From: Anaerolineae bacterium
GTDB lineage: Bacteria; Chloroflexota; Anaerolineae; JAFGEY01
Reading direction: 5' to 3'
Assembly: GCA_016929205.1 (NCBI GenBank)
Contig: JAFGJF010000397.1
Location: forward strand, 1-7,557
Length of the DNA stretch: 7,557 nt
Program-made: the position numbers and the translations under genes
Shown here: positions 1 to 5,881 of the stretch, piece after piece
How the letters are laid out: each line of letters starts with the position of its first letter
Numbering within the stretch: the first letter of the stretch is position 1
The notes under the pieces: generated by a model
What the model was told of the DNA's origin: nothing
Database searches by the model: none
The model's input: only the letters and a program-made list of their open reading frames with translations

Positions 1-646
1 GAAAGCCATAGTGCAGCAGGGCCGGCACCTTGATCGCCAGGTGCAGTGCCGCGCCGATGATCGCTCCGACTGCCAGCCCGCGCACGCCCCAGGACGGCGC
101 CAACCACCATGCGCCGGCGGCGATGCCCAGCGGGTAAACGACCGGGGCCAATGCCGGCAGCAAAAAGTGTTTGAAACTGTGCAGGGCGCTGGTCTGCACG
201 GCGCTGATCCCAAAGATCACGGTCGAGACCAGCACCAGGCGCATCACGGCTGCTGTTTCCGCCTGCGCCGGGGCGTCAAAGCCGGGCGCGACCAGGACGC
301 GCACCAGCCAGGGGGCCAGCAGGCCGGCGAGCAGGGCCAGCACGCTGACGACGATCACGACCAGGTTGGTGATCGCGCTGCTCATCCGCCACGCGCCCTC
401 CCGGTCGCCTCGGGCCAGAAATTCGGCAAAGACGGGGACGAATGCCGTGGCCAACGATCCGCCGGCCACGACCGTAAACAGGAAATCGGGCAGCTTGAAC
501 GCGGCATAGTAGGCGTCAAGCCGGGCGCCGATCCCGAACTGCCGGGCAATGATCGCATTGCGCAGCAGCCCGGCGGCCGCGGCAAAGCCAAATGAAACGG
601 CAACCAGCAGGGTATTGCGTGCCAGGTGTTTGCGGCGATCTTGCAT
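1..646 (-). CDS. murJ: MurJ/MviN-type lipid II flippase, N-terminal part (3' end outside window)
   Basis: Members of the MurJ (MviN) branch of the MOP exporter superfamily flip lipid II across the cytoplasmic membrane for peptidoglycan synthesis. Only the first 215 codons lie in the window, and the frame is open to the left edge. The translation is strongly hydrophobic with several membrane segments. It carries the family signature near residues 27-70: LLRNAIIARQFG, then LDAYYAAFKLPDF, then GGSLATAFVPVFAEF. This aligns with the E. coli region FARDAIVARIFG...TDAFFVAFKLPN...AFVPILAEY. R29 and D44 match conserved residues. The arginine pair after 'KLPN' in E. coli is replaced by Phe-Thr, so the cavity charge pattern differs somewhat. 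The ATG is 5 bp after the upstream C39 gene stops, with GGAG about 10 nt before it, so the two genes are probably co-transcribed. The family call is secure; lipid II as substrate is inferred from the family. Confidence 0.88.
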   Translation of the reverse strand, partial: MQDRRKHLARNTLLVAVSFGFAAAAGLLRNAIIARQFGIGARLDAYYAAFKLPDFLFTVVAGGSLATAFVPVFAEFLARGDREGAWRMSSAITNLVVIVVSVLALLAGLLAPWLVRVLVAPGFDAPAQAETAAVMRLVLVSTVIFGISAVQTSALHSFKHFLLPALAPVVYPLGIAAGAWWLAPSWGVRGLAVGAIIGAALHLAIKVPALLHYGF

Positions 647-651
647 GGGCG

Positions 652-2061
652 CTATTCTCCGATCTCGGCTGTCGCGCCGGCCAATGCTTCGGCGGCCTCG
701 ACATAGTTGCCGTTCAGGGACAGCGCGCGGCGAAAGGCCTCGGCTGCTGCGCCCTCTGCATCGCCGGTCGCACGCAGGCCCATGCCCAACCAATAGTGGA
801 GCTCTTCGACCTGCCCGGTGACGGCGATCGTGGCCCGGGCCAGGGCGATCAGTTCCTCGTGCCGGCCGCTGTGATAATAGGCGCTAAAGGGGCCGAACTG
901 GTACCACAGCATGCGCCACGGCAGGCCGATCGTCCGTGCCTGGTCGTAGGCCGAGGCTGCGCGCTCGAACTCGCCCGCCGCCACCAGGTCCGTGCCCAGG
1001 TTGAACCAGGCAAAAGGATCTTTCGGCGACTGCTGCACCTCTTGTTCGGCCGACTGCAGCGCGCGCTGCCACATGGCTGTTTCGTCATAGTCGGAGCCCA
1101 GAATGCCGCGCACGACCGGCGCCGTCTCGCTGGTATAGATCACGACGTAGACGCGGTTGAACACCGCCCACCAGCGCGCCGTCTGGTCGTAGCCGAGACG
1201 GATGCCGGCATAGGGCCGATCGGCCTCCACCCCGGCGCTGACAAGCGAGTCGTAGGCGATCCACTCTTGCGCCACGTCGTCGTACCCGGTCAAAAGGCGA
1301 TAATGTCCCAGCCCGTCGTCCGGCTCTTCTTCGACCCAGGTTTCGACGATCACCGGCAGGTCGTTGCTCAACAGCAGGCGCAGCCGTTCGGCGCTGCCGT
1401 TGACCCGCACCAACGCCTCCAACCCCTGGGATCGGGCAAAGGCGGCCAGTTCGTCCGGGCTGACGTTCTTGTCTTCCCGGTTCGGGCGCATTTCGGCCGC
1501 CACGTCGGCCTGGTCGATCGAGCAGGCAAAGTAGCTGAGGTCCATGGCCAGCGTCGCCGGCCCGCAGTTGTTCCACGTCTGCCACATGTGCACCAGCCCC
1601 TGCAGCTCGACGAATTCTCTTGCCGGCCGGTAGGCCGGTGTGGGGGTCACGGTCGGCGTTGAGGTCAGGGTCGGTGTGGGGGTCACGGTCGGCGGCGGCG
1701 TGGCGGTCGGCGGCTGTGCCGGTGCTTGCCCCGGCGTCGGCGTGTCGGGCCGGGTAGGCGTCGGTGAGGGCAGCGTTGTTTTTGACAACGCCGGTGTCGG
1801 CGACAGGATAACCGCCACACTCTCGGCATCGTAGCCGATCGGTGTGGGTACGAGTGACGGGTGGGGGCGGTAAGAGGCGATTTCGGCGCGCACGCGCAGC
1901 ACGAATCCATCGAACCCACCATAGCGTATGCTGCCGGCGACGACCAGCAGCGCTATCCCCAGGCTGCACAGCAGCACGACCAGGGTCATTATTTTTGTCA
2001 AGTGGGCGCGCCCGGCCTGTGAATGGCGTGCCGCGCCGCGTCCGAAAAGGTGATCCAGCAT
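652..2061 (-). CDS. Membrane-anchored C39-family peptidase-like protein with Pro/Thr linker and TPR-like C-terminus
   Basis: The protein has 469 residues from the chosen ATG. Domain order: a short basic N-terminus; one membrane segment or uncleaved signal anchor at about residues 25-43; a low-complexity Thr/Pro linker at about 88-145; a papain-like C39 domain at about 150-310; and helical TPR-like repeats at about 328-455 (AWFNLGTDLVAAGEFERAASAYDQA, HYWLGMGLRATGDAEGAAAEAFRRAL). Likely catalytic residues are Cys166 in NNCGPATLAM, His253 in GHYRLLTGYD and Asp271 in AYDSL. The anchor and linker place the domain outside the membrane. A start 12 nt upstream (TTG at 2073) is possible, but the ATG at 2061 has GAGG 6 nt upstream and is preferred. 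A strong promoter lies 92-120 bp upstream, and murJ follows after 5 bp. Substrate is unknown: there is no ABC transporter, so this is not a typical bacteriocin-processing C39. A role in envelope protein turnover is an inference. Confidence 0.85.
   Translation of the reverse strand: MLDHLFGRGAARHSQAGRAHLTKIMTLVVLLCSLGIALLVVAGSIRYGGFDGFVLRVRAEIASYRPHPSLVPTPIGYDAESVAVILSPTPALSKTTLPSPTPTRPDTPTPGQAPAQPPTATPPPTVTPTPTLTSTPTVTPTPAYRPAREFVELQGLVHMWQTWNNCGPATLAMDLSYFACSIDQADVAAEMRPNREDKNVSPDELAAFARSQGLEALVRVNGSAERLRLLLSNDLPVIVETWVEEEPDDGLGHYRLLTGYDDVAQEWIAYDSLVSAGVEADRPYAGIRLGYDQTARWWAVFNRVYVVIYTSETAPVVRGILGSDYDETAMWQRALQSAEQEVQQSPKDPFAWFNLGTDLVAAGEFERAASAYDQARTIGLPWRMLWYQFGPFSAYYHSGRHEELIALARATIAVTGQVEELHYWLGMGLRATGDAEGAAAEAFRRALSLNGNYVEAAEALAGATAEIGE
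1636..1694 (-). repeat. Direct repeat in the Pro/Thr linker coding region
   Basis: A 23-nt stretch beginning CGGTGTGGGGGTCACGG (plus strand) occurs at 1636-1658 and again, identical, at 1672-1694. The period is 36 bp (12 codons). It encodes a repeated TVTPTPT-type unit of the linker. The wider region 1630-1760 is a degenerate mix of GTC/GGC/GTG units. In-frame repeat loss or gain here would change linker length without breaking the protein. Confidence 0.75.
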
Positions 2062-2096
2062 CCAAATCCTCAAGGGTCTGTATCAAAACTGATTCA

Positions 2097-2129
2097 ACAA
2101 ACCGGGTTTTTGTCAAAAACCCGGTTTGT
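2097..2129. repeat. Perfect 33-nt palindrome in the C39 leader
   Basis: Two 16-nt arms, ACAAACCGGGTTTTTG (2097-2112) and CAAAAACCCGGTTTGT (2114-2129), are exact reverse complements around a single T (2113). The palindrome lies between the predicted promoter and the ribosome binding site of the C39 gene, so the transcript would carry a very stable hairpin 35 nt before the ATG. There is no clean U-run after it on the minus strand (it continues UGAAUCAGUUUUG), so it is not a standard terminator. I recall AAACCGGGTTTTT-like palindromes as dispersed repeats in Chloroflexota and cyanobacteria, so it may be a mobile REP-like unit. Confidence 0.8.
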
Positions 2130-2152
2130 CTAGACATCCATTCAGAATTCGG

Positions 2153-2181
2153 ATTATACTCGCCTGGAGGTGCCAAGTCAA
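2153..2181 (-). promoter_or_regulatory. Sigma70-type promoter for the C39-murJ unit
   Basis: On the minus strand the sequence reads TTGACT (2181-2176), a 17-bp spacer, then TATAAT (2158-2153). That is 5/6 and 6/6 matches to the -35 and -10 consensus with ideal spacing. Predicted transcription starts near 2145, giving a leader of about 85 nt before the ATG at 2061. The leader contains the perfect palindrome at 2097-2129. This is a sequence-based prediction; expression is untested. Confidence 0.75.
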
Positions 2182-2195
2182 GGATGTTGAACCCG

Positions 2196-2222
2196 CTGTG
2201 CCGGTCGAGCACCGGGTCACAG
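2196..2222. repeat. Bulged stem-loop upstream of the C39 promoter
   Basis: CTGTG + CCGGT (2196-2205) can pair with ACCGG + CACAG (2211-2215, 2218-2222) around the loop CGAGC, leaving a 2-nt GT bulge. It lies 14 bp upstream of the -35 box. It could be a factor binding site, part of the adjacent palindromic repeat cluster, or a weak transcription stop for the upstream operon; no U-run supports the last option. Confidence 0.4.
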
Positions 2223-2223
2223 T

Positions 2224-2355
2224 GCTGACGAATGAATTCATCAGCTGATACGAAAAATCCGTTAAAACGGATTCTACGATGCTCTACAATGCGTTTCAAC
2301 GCATTTTCTGTATCAGCACGAGAATTGATTCTCGTGGTGGCCACACGTGGTGGCC
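2224..2355. repeat. Array of short palindromes, including a nested 74-bp palindrome
   Basis: Consecutive dyads are visible. ATGAATTCAT is at 2232-2241 inside an imperfect GCTGA...TCAGC frame (2224-2245). AATCCGTT-AA-AACGGATT is at 2256-2273, AATGCGTT-TC-AACGCATT at 2288-2305, and ACGAGAAT-TG-ATTCTCGT at 2318-2335. The last three are 18 nt each with 8-2-8 geometry. GGCCAC-ACGTG-GTGGCC is at 2339-2355. The first two 18-nt hairpins are also enclosed by GCTGATAC (2244-2251) and GTATCAGC (2310-2317), making a 74-bp palindrome that could fold as a cloverleaf or cruciform. The array ends immediately downstream of the nucleotidyltransferase stop codon at 2357, so it lies in the 3' flank of the six-gene unit. 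It is probably a dispersed REP-type repeat, and could also stabilise or end that transcript. Confidence 0.75.
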
Positions 2356-2356
2356 G

Positions 2357-3274
2357 CTATAGGTCATATGTACGAAACAAGTCCTGTAACTCGCCGGCTT
2401 TGTGTCGCAACACAGCCTCATCCCACGCCAGTTCTTTCAACCACAATTCCGCCAGCTTGCGATTGTGCTCGTTCTTTTCACCCTTGATGTCCAATCCGAG
2501 CAAAATCCAGAGCATGTGAAATGCTTCGTCCTTGAAACCGTGTTGGTTCATCCAGGTGTATTTTTGGACATGGAATGTGTCAGCCTTTATGCCTTGAGCA
2601 ACAAGGGGGTAAAATCGCCCAAGGCGCGTGCTGTCCTTTTGCAGCGAATCCTGAAAGGCGGCGATCTGGATAAAGGCATCGGTGTTGGCCAGCTTTAACC
2701 GTGACAGGCATCTGAACCCGCCGGGCGGTCTGTCGTGTTTCACCAGCAGCCACTCGGAAAAACACCACAGGGCGAAAATGACCGAACGACAGATTTCCGG
2801 CGCGTCATGTTCTTGGACAGCCCGGGCAAAGTCATCGCCGTTCCTCGCCGCCGACTGGCGTATGGCTGCCAGTTGTTCGCGCTTGTGTGCCGCATTTCCC
2901 CCTTCTTTTTCGATCCGCTCCTTGAGGTCTGCCATATGGCCGCAGCGGTCGTGCAGGATCAACGCATCTCGAATGTATCCCAGCACATACGCATCGTTTG
3001 CGATCGTGTCGAGCGCCAGATCTTCTACATAAAGCGGCTCGATATCGAGGTACACGCCCTGGTGAACGCCTTTTTGAATGGGCAGGGCCGGCGACCCTTT
3101 TTTGACCACGTATCCCATATCGACATCGCTCACCGGAATGTCCTGTCCCCTGACAACCGAGCCGGTTACGATGATGCTGTCGATGGCCGGATATGCGTTG
3201 AACAACTGCGCTGCATAGTCCCTGGCGACCGCCAGTTTCTCAGATGATGTAAGACGGGTGTCGATGTCCTTCAC
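2357..3274 (-). CDS. Pol-beta-fold nucleotidyltransferase with helical C-terminal domain
   Basis: The protein has 305 residues from the chosen GTG start. The N-terminal nucleotidyltransferase motif is clear: GSVVRG at residues 38-43, SDVD at 49-52 with two metal-binding aspartates, and a third acidic position in YLDIEPL (Asp77). The rest (about 100-305) is mainly helical and resembles the helical half of antibiotic-type nucleotidyltransferases. Such enzymes transfer a nucleoside monophosphate to a small molecule or protein hydroxyl; the acceptor here is unknown. A TTG at 3304 would give 315 residues and overlap the preceding gene's TGA. The GTG at 3274 is preferred because AAGGAG lies 4 nt upstream. 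It is the last gene of the six-gene run, 26 bp after the phosphotransferase gene. Fold and active site are secure; assignment to drug resistance is not. Confidence 0.8.
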   Translation of the reverse strand: MKDIDTRLTSSEKLAVARDYAAQLFNAYPAIDSIIVTGSVVRGQDIPVSDVDMGYVVKKGSPALPIQKGVHQGVYLDIEPLYVEDLALDTIANDAYVLGYIRDALILHDRCGHMADLKERIEKEGGNAAHKREQLAAIRQSAARNGDDFARAVQEHDAPEICRSVIFALWCFSEWLLVKHDRPPGGFRCLSRLKLANTDAFIQIAAFQDSLQKDSTRLGRFYPLVAQGIKADTFHVQKYTWMNQHGFKDEAFHMLWILLGLDIKGEKNEHNRKLAELWLKELAWDEAVLRHKAGELQDLFRTYDL

Positions 3275-3300
3275 CGTTCTCCTTTTTGGCGCTTTTATCC

Positions 3301-4290
3301 TCAATCTGGCATGGCAATGCGGATGCCGCTGACATCGAGAATGAACGCGAGCAAATCCTGAACGATCAGGGGATGCTGCCAGATTTTTTGTCCCTCAGCG
3401 CCTTCAACGAGCGCGCTCACACATCGCCTGACCCGGTAATAGTTCAAATTCGTGCCGTCCAGGGGGGTGCGCGCCCGGTAGGCGTCCAGATAGCGCTCTG
3501 CCACCAGATCCCAATCGACGGATGAAAACTCGCTCATGGATGCGGCCAAACGTTTATAGGGAATGGTGATCAAGACCATCGTATTGGCCACGTCGAAAAC
3601 CGGATCGGCGATCGCAAAACCGGGCCAATCCAGCACGCCGGTGACCTTGCCCTCGCCGAATAGGATGTTAAAGGCGTGAAAATCGCCGTGACAAACCGCC
3701 AGGCGCTCCGGGTCGGGGGGGCGATGGTCCAACAACCAATCGACAACCGGGCGGATCCAGGGCAGCTTGTTGGCCCGATTGTCCAGCCAACCAAACCGGC
3801 CGCTGAGACCGTATTCGTATTCATCGATGCCCTGTTTTTTGAGCGTCTCGATCAAAGGTCCCGGATCGATTCTGTGCAGTTCCGCGTGGGTCTTGCCCAA
3901 CAGGTCGGGCATGGTTTCCGAATGAACCGTTCCCAACAACTGCCCGGGCAAATGCGCCATGATAAAAAACGCCCCACCCAAGATCGACATGTCGGTGCAT
4001 ACAACATACGCGCGTGCAACCGGGTAGCCCTCTTTGGCCAGCACGTTCTGCACGATGCTTTCCCAGACGGCGTTCCGCGTGCCATAAAACGGAGGATACA
4101 GGCGCAGCACCAATGGTCCGGACAGGTCGCCTGTAGCGCCGTCGAGTTCAAAGCGGTAGGTCCACGTCTCGTACCCGCCCTGCAACTGCGCCAACGGGCA
4201 GGCGAAATCCAGAGCGGGATCGCCGAGTTCGGCCCGAAGGTAGGCAATGAGTTTATCCGATAGGGTTTTGACATCCTGGGTGTGATTCAT
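3301..4290 (-). CDS. APH-family phosphotransferase (aminoglycoside phosphotransferase-like kinase)
   Basis: The protein has 329 residues with the order typical of the protein-kinase-like APH fold. A nucleotide-binding N-lobe has GGYETWTYRF at 38-47 and LVLRLY near 60-66. A linker follows (AFFIMAHLPGQLLG, about 107-120). The catalytic loop is HGDFHAFN at 201-208, with catalytic Asp203 and Asn208. The metal-binding motif is LDWPGFAIADP, with Asp221. All core residues are present, so it should be an active ATP- or GTP-dependent kinase of a small molecule. The acceptor could be an antibiotic, sugar or other hydroxyl compound. Possible starts are GTG 4302, ATG 4293 and ATG 4290; the last is chosen because GAGG lies 6 nt before it. 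It is fourth behind the regulator in the run, 42 bp after the membrane protein gene and 26 bp before the nucleotidyltransferase gene. Confidence 0.85.
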   Translation of the reverse strand: MNHTQDVKTLSDKLIAYLRAELGDPALDFACPLAQLQGGYETWTYRFELDGATGDLSGPLVLRLYPPFYGTRNAVWESIVQNVLAKEGYPVARAYVVCTDMSILGGAFFIMAHLPGQLLGTVHSETMPDLLGKTHAELHRIDPGPLIETLKKQGIDEYEYGLSGRFGWLDNRANKLPWIRPVVDWLLDHRPPDPERLAVCHGDFHAFNILFGEGKVTGVLDWPGFAIADPVFDVANTMVLITIPYKRLAASMSEFSSVDWDLVAERYLDAYRARTPLDGTNLNYYRVRRCVSALVEGAEGQKIWQHPLIVQDLLAFILDVSGIRIAMPD

Positions 4291-4332
4291 CATTTTCCTC
4301 ACATCATCTCCCGGTCAAGTATTGTTCCTACG

Positions 4333-4656
4333 CTATTCTTTTGCCAACTTTGGAAAGGCAAACCCCACCAATGCCCCCAAGAGCAACGTCATGACAAAAA
4401 TGGGGATCAACCCGGTCGGGTCGTTCCAGCCAATGATGAACACGCTTGGCAGCAGGCACAGAAAAGCAATCACAATCCCCTTCACCACTGCCGGCAAGCG
4501 CAAATTGGAGGTTGCCAACATAAAGCCAACGACGATCCACAGCATAAAGGCAGACAGGTTGGCATCCCAGGTCAACCCCATCAGCAGCATAGGCACGACG
4601 TCCAACACGCCCGCCGCCGCGCCAACGACAAGACCGACAAGAATGCGTTTCTTCAT
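4333..4656 (-). CDS. Small four-helix integral membrane protein of unknown function
   Basis: The protein has 107 residues, with hydrophobic segments at about 5-28, 34-50, 56-76 and 82-102. Connections are short, with few charges: a KKR at the start, KLAKE at the end, and the loop WNDPTG near 77-82. Its ATG abuts the TAA of the upstream nucleotidyltransferase gene (TAA|ATG), a strong sign of translational coupling; a GGATGGA stretch just upstream can serve as ribosome binding site. I do not recognise the family. Gly/Ala-rich first and last helices suggest tight packing or oligomerisation. The context suggests membrane attachment, transport or protection linked to the neighbouring transferases, but nothing in the sequence proves this. 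Confidence 0.75.
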   Translation of the reverse strand: MKKRILVGLVVGAAAGVLDVVPMLLMGLTWDANLSAFMLWIVVGFMLATSNLRLPAVVKGIVIAFLCLLPSVFIIGWNDPTGLIPIFVMTLLLGALVGFAFPKLAKE

Positions 4657-5271
4657 TTATTCCATCCTTTTCTCGAGTGCGTCCATCCAGGCATGTCCAT
4701 CCGGAAATCGTTTTTCGAGACACGCCAGCAGCCACCCACATGCCCGTTCATCCATCATGGGAAGGGCCGTTTCAAAATCGGCCTGGTCTTTGGCGATGGT
4801 CTCCGCTTTGGCCTTGTACAGCAGCTGGACCTCGGGGGCCAGGTAAGGTACCCCGCCGGGCGTGCGCCGCCCAAGGTCCTCGATGCGGCCCCGGATCGCC
4901 GGGTCGCGCTTGAAAATCCACTCGTCGCCTTCGGTGTCGAGCAGCATGAGCTGGAGCTGCCAGGGCGAATCTGGTGTACGGCGGCACCAGATGTCGTTGA
5001 CCGGGCGGGCCAGGAACTCGCCGCCGGGCCACGGTTTGAGACCCGGCTGTTTGGTCTTGTGCAGATCCCAATCCGACAGGTAGCGCTGCACCGCGAGCTG
5101 GTCATCGCGCCGGATCAGCACGTCCGTATCGCCGTGCACTCTCGTCTCATACCCGGCGAACAGGTCGATGGCTCGCCCTCCGGCCATCCACCAGGGCACG
5201 GATAGCCCGGACAAGAGATCCATAACTTTCTCGATCGATAGGGGCTCCCATGGATAGTGATCGTCACGCAT
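4657..5271 (-). CDS. ANT(2'')-like nucleotidyltransferase
   Basis: The protein has 204 residues. The N-terminal region VPWWMAGGRAID (26-36) followed by R44 and HGDTDVLI (46-53) matches the GGWAID...R.HDDID pattern of the aminoglycoside 2''-nucleotidyltransferase-type family. The metal-binding aspartates would be Asp48 and Asp50. A later acidic strand, LQLMLLDTEGDEW (106-118), may supply the third. YLAPEVQLLYKAK (143-155) matches the conserved helix with a lysine common in these proteins. Length fits the family (about 180-200). The ATG lies inside the end of the kinase gene (8-bp overlap) with no evident ribosome binding site, so it is probably translated by coupling. The real acceptor is unknown; many chromosomal members of this family have no proven drug substrate. 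Confidence 0.82.
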   Translation of the reverse strand: MRDDHYPWEPLSIEKVMDLLSGLSVPWWMAGGRAIDLFAGYETRVHGDTDVLIRRDDQLAVQRYLSDWDLHKTKQPGLKPWPGGEFLARPVNDIWCRRTPDSPWQLQLMLLDTEGDEWIFKRDPAIRGRIEDLGRRTPGGVPYLAPEVQLLYKAKAETIAKDQADFETALPMMDERACGWLLACLEKRFPDGHAWMDALEKRME

Positions 5272-5881
5272 GTTTTATGGCCCGCTGTAAACCCTCGATG
5301 AAGTCTTGAACGGCTTTTGGCGATTTTAAAATGACGACGGTTTTTGCCGTAGATAGGTCCTCCACGCGTTCTGTGACCTTTGGCGCTCTTGATTTGGGAT
5401 AATCCCAGATCCATTTGATAAATTGCAGAGACAGCTTTTCTTGGCATCCATCACCCATATCCGGGCGTGTCTTGCCCCGGAATTGAACATAGCGTTTCAA
5501 GACGCGAAACAAGCAAACCATCCGAGAGAAATTGAGAAAAACGACCGTGTCGCAAGCCTCCAGGCGCAGATCCATCGTTCCGCCATAGTTTCCGTCGATG
5601 ATCCATTCCTTGTTTGCCAGGATGCGCTTTTGCTTCTCTTCCCATTCAGGCCGAGGCGTTTCCACCCAGCCGGGATGCCAGAACAGCGCGTCCAGGTGGA
5701 AGACGGGCAGTCCGAGGATCTCGCCCATCTGTCGCGCCAGGACAGATTTTCCTGCGCCTCCCGAGCCGATGATGATGATCTTGTTCACTTGTCGAGCAGC
5801 CAGTGCCGTTTCCTGGACCGCCAAGAAAGCGGCTTGATGACACATCTCATCGTTGTTGCCTTGATCACGATTGCTTGACAT
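5264..5881 (-). CDS. P-loop kinase of the FlaR / 'DNA topology modulation protein' type
   Basis: The protein has 205 residues in the open frame. A Walker A loop, GSGGAGKS (39-46), follows beta-strand KIIIIG. Next come HLDALFWHPGW (62-72), WIIDGNYGGTMDLRLEACDTVVFLNFSR (split as 93-105 and 106-120) and a basic lid-like segment at 130-150. This is the pattern of adenylate-kinase-like proteins annotated as FlaR or topology modulation proteins, probably small-molecule or nucleotide kinases. Family members usually begin right at the first strand, whereas this frame has 30-odd extra residues. An ATG at 5845 or a GTG at 5788 (just before NKIIIIG) could be the true start; none has a good ribosome binding site. 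With the ATG at 5881 it overlaps the HTH-SLOG gene by 17 bp and the next gene by 8 bp. Gene and fold are secure; the start is not. Confidence 0.82.
   Translation of the reverse strand: MSSNRDQGNNDEMCHQAAFLAVQETALAARQVNKIIIIGSGGAGKSVLARQMGEILGLPVFHLDALFWHPGWVETPRPEWEEKQKRILANKEWIIDGNYGGTMDLRLEACDTVVFLNFSRMVCLFRVLKRYVQFRGKTRPDMGDGCQEKLSLQFIKWIWDYPKSRAPKVTERVEDLSTAKTVVILKSPKAVQDFIEGLQRAIKHA

Noticed and set aside
11..595. Plus-strand open frame of 194 codons at the left edge
   Set aside because: Antisense to the MurJ-like frame, which matches the family signature; the plus-strand translation is low-complexity Gln/Gly/Arg/Asp.
592..1662. Plus-strand open frame of 356 codons opposite the C39 gene
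   Set aside because: It is antisense to a gene with clear catalytic motifs. Long antisense frames are expected in GC-rich coding sequence, and it shows no motif or ribosome binding site.
1085..2344. Long minus-strand open frame of 419 codons crossing the 2062-2356 spacer
   Set aside because: Its downstream half is another frame of the C39 gene with a low-complexity Arg/Ala/Gly-rich translation. Its upstream half only translates the palindromic repeat array and the leader palindrome. It has no domain and contradicts the well-placed promoter and ribosome binding site of the C39 gene.
2224..2355. Possible CRISPR array because of regularly placed 18-nt palindromic units
   Set aside because: The units differ in sequence and are not separated by unique spacers of constant length; they are hairpins within one larger palindrome, and no cas gene is nearby.
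2224..2355. Intrinsic terminator for the six-gene unit
   Set aside because: The hairpins directly after the stop codon at 2357 have no following T-run on the minus strand, so a standard intrinsic terminator cannot be called.
4282..5205. Plus-strand open frame of 307 codons opposite the membrane protein and ANT-like genes
   Set aside because: Rich in His/Gln/Arg with no recognisable domain; the two genes on the opposite strand have clear family motifs and coupled junctions.
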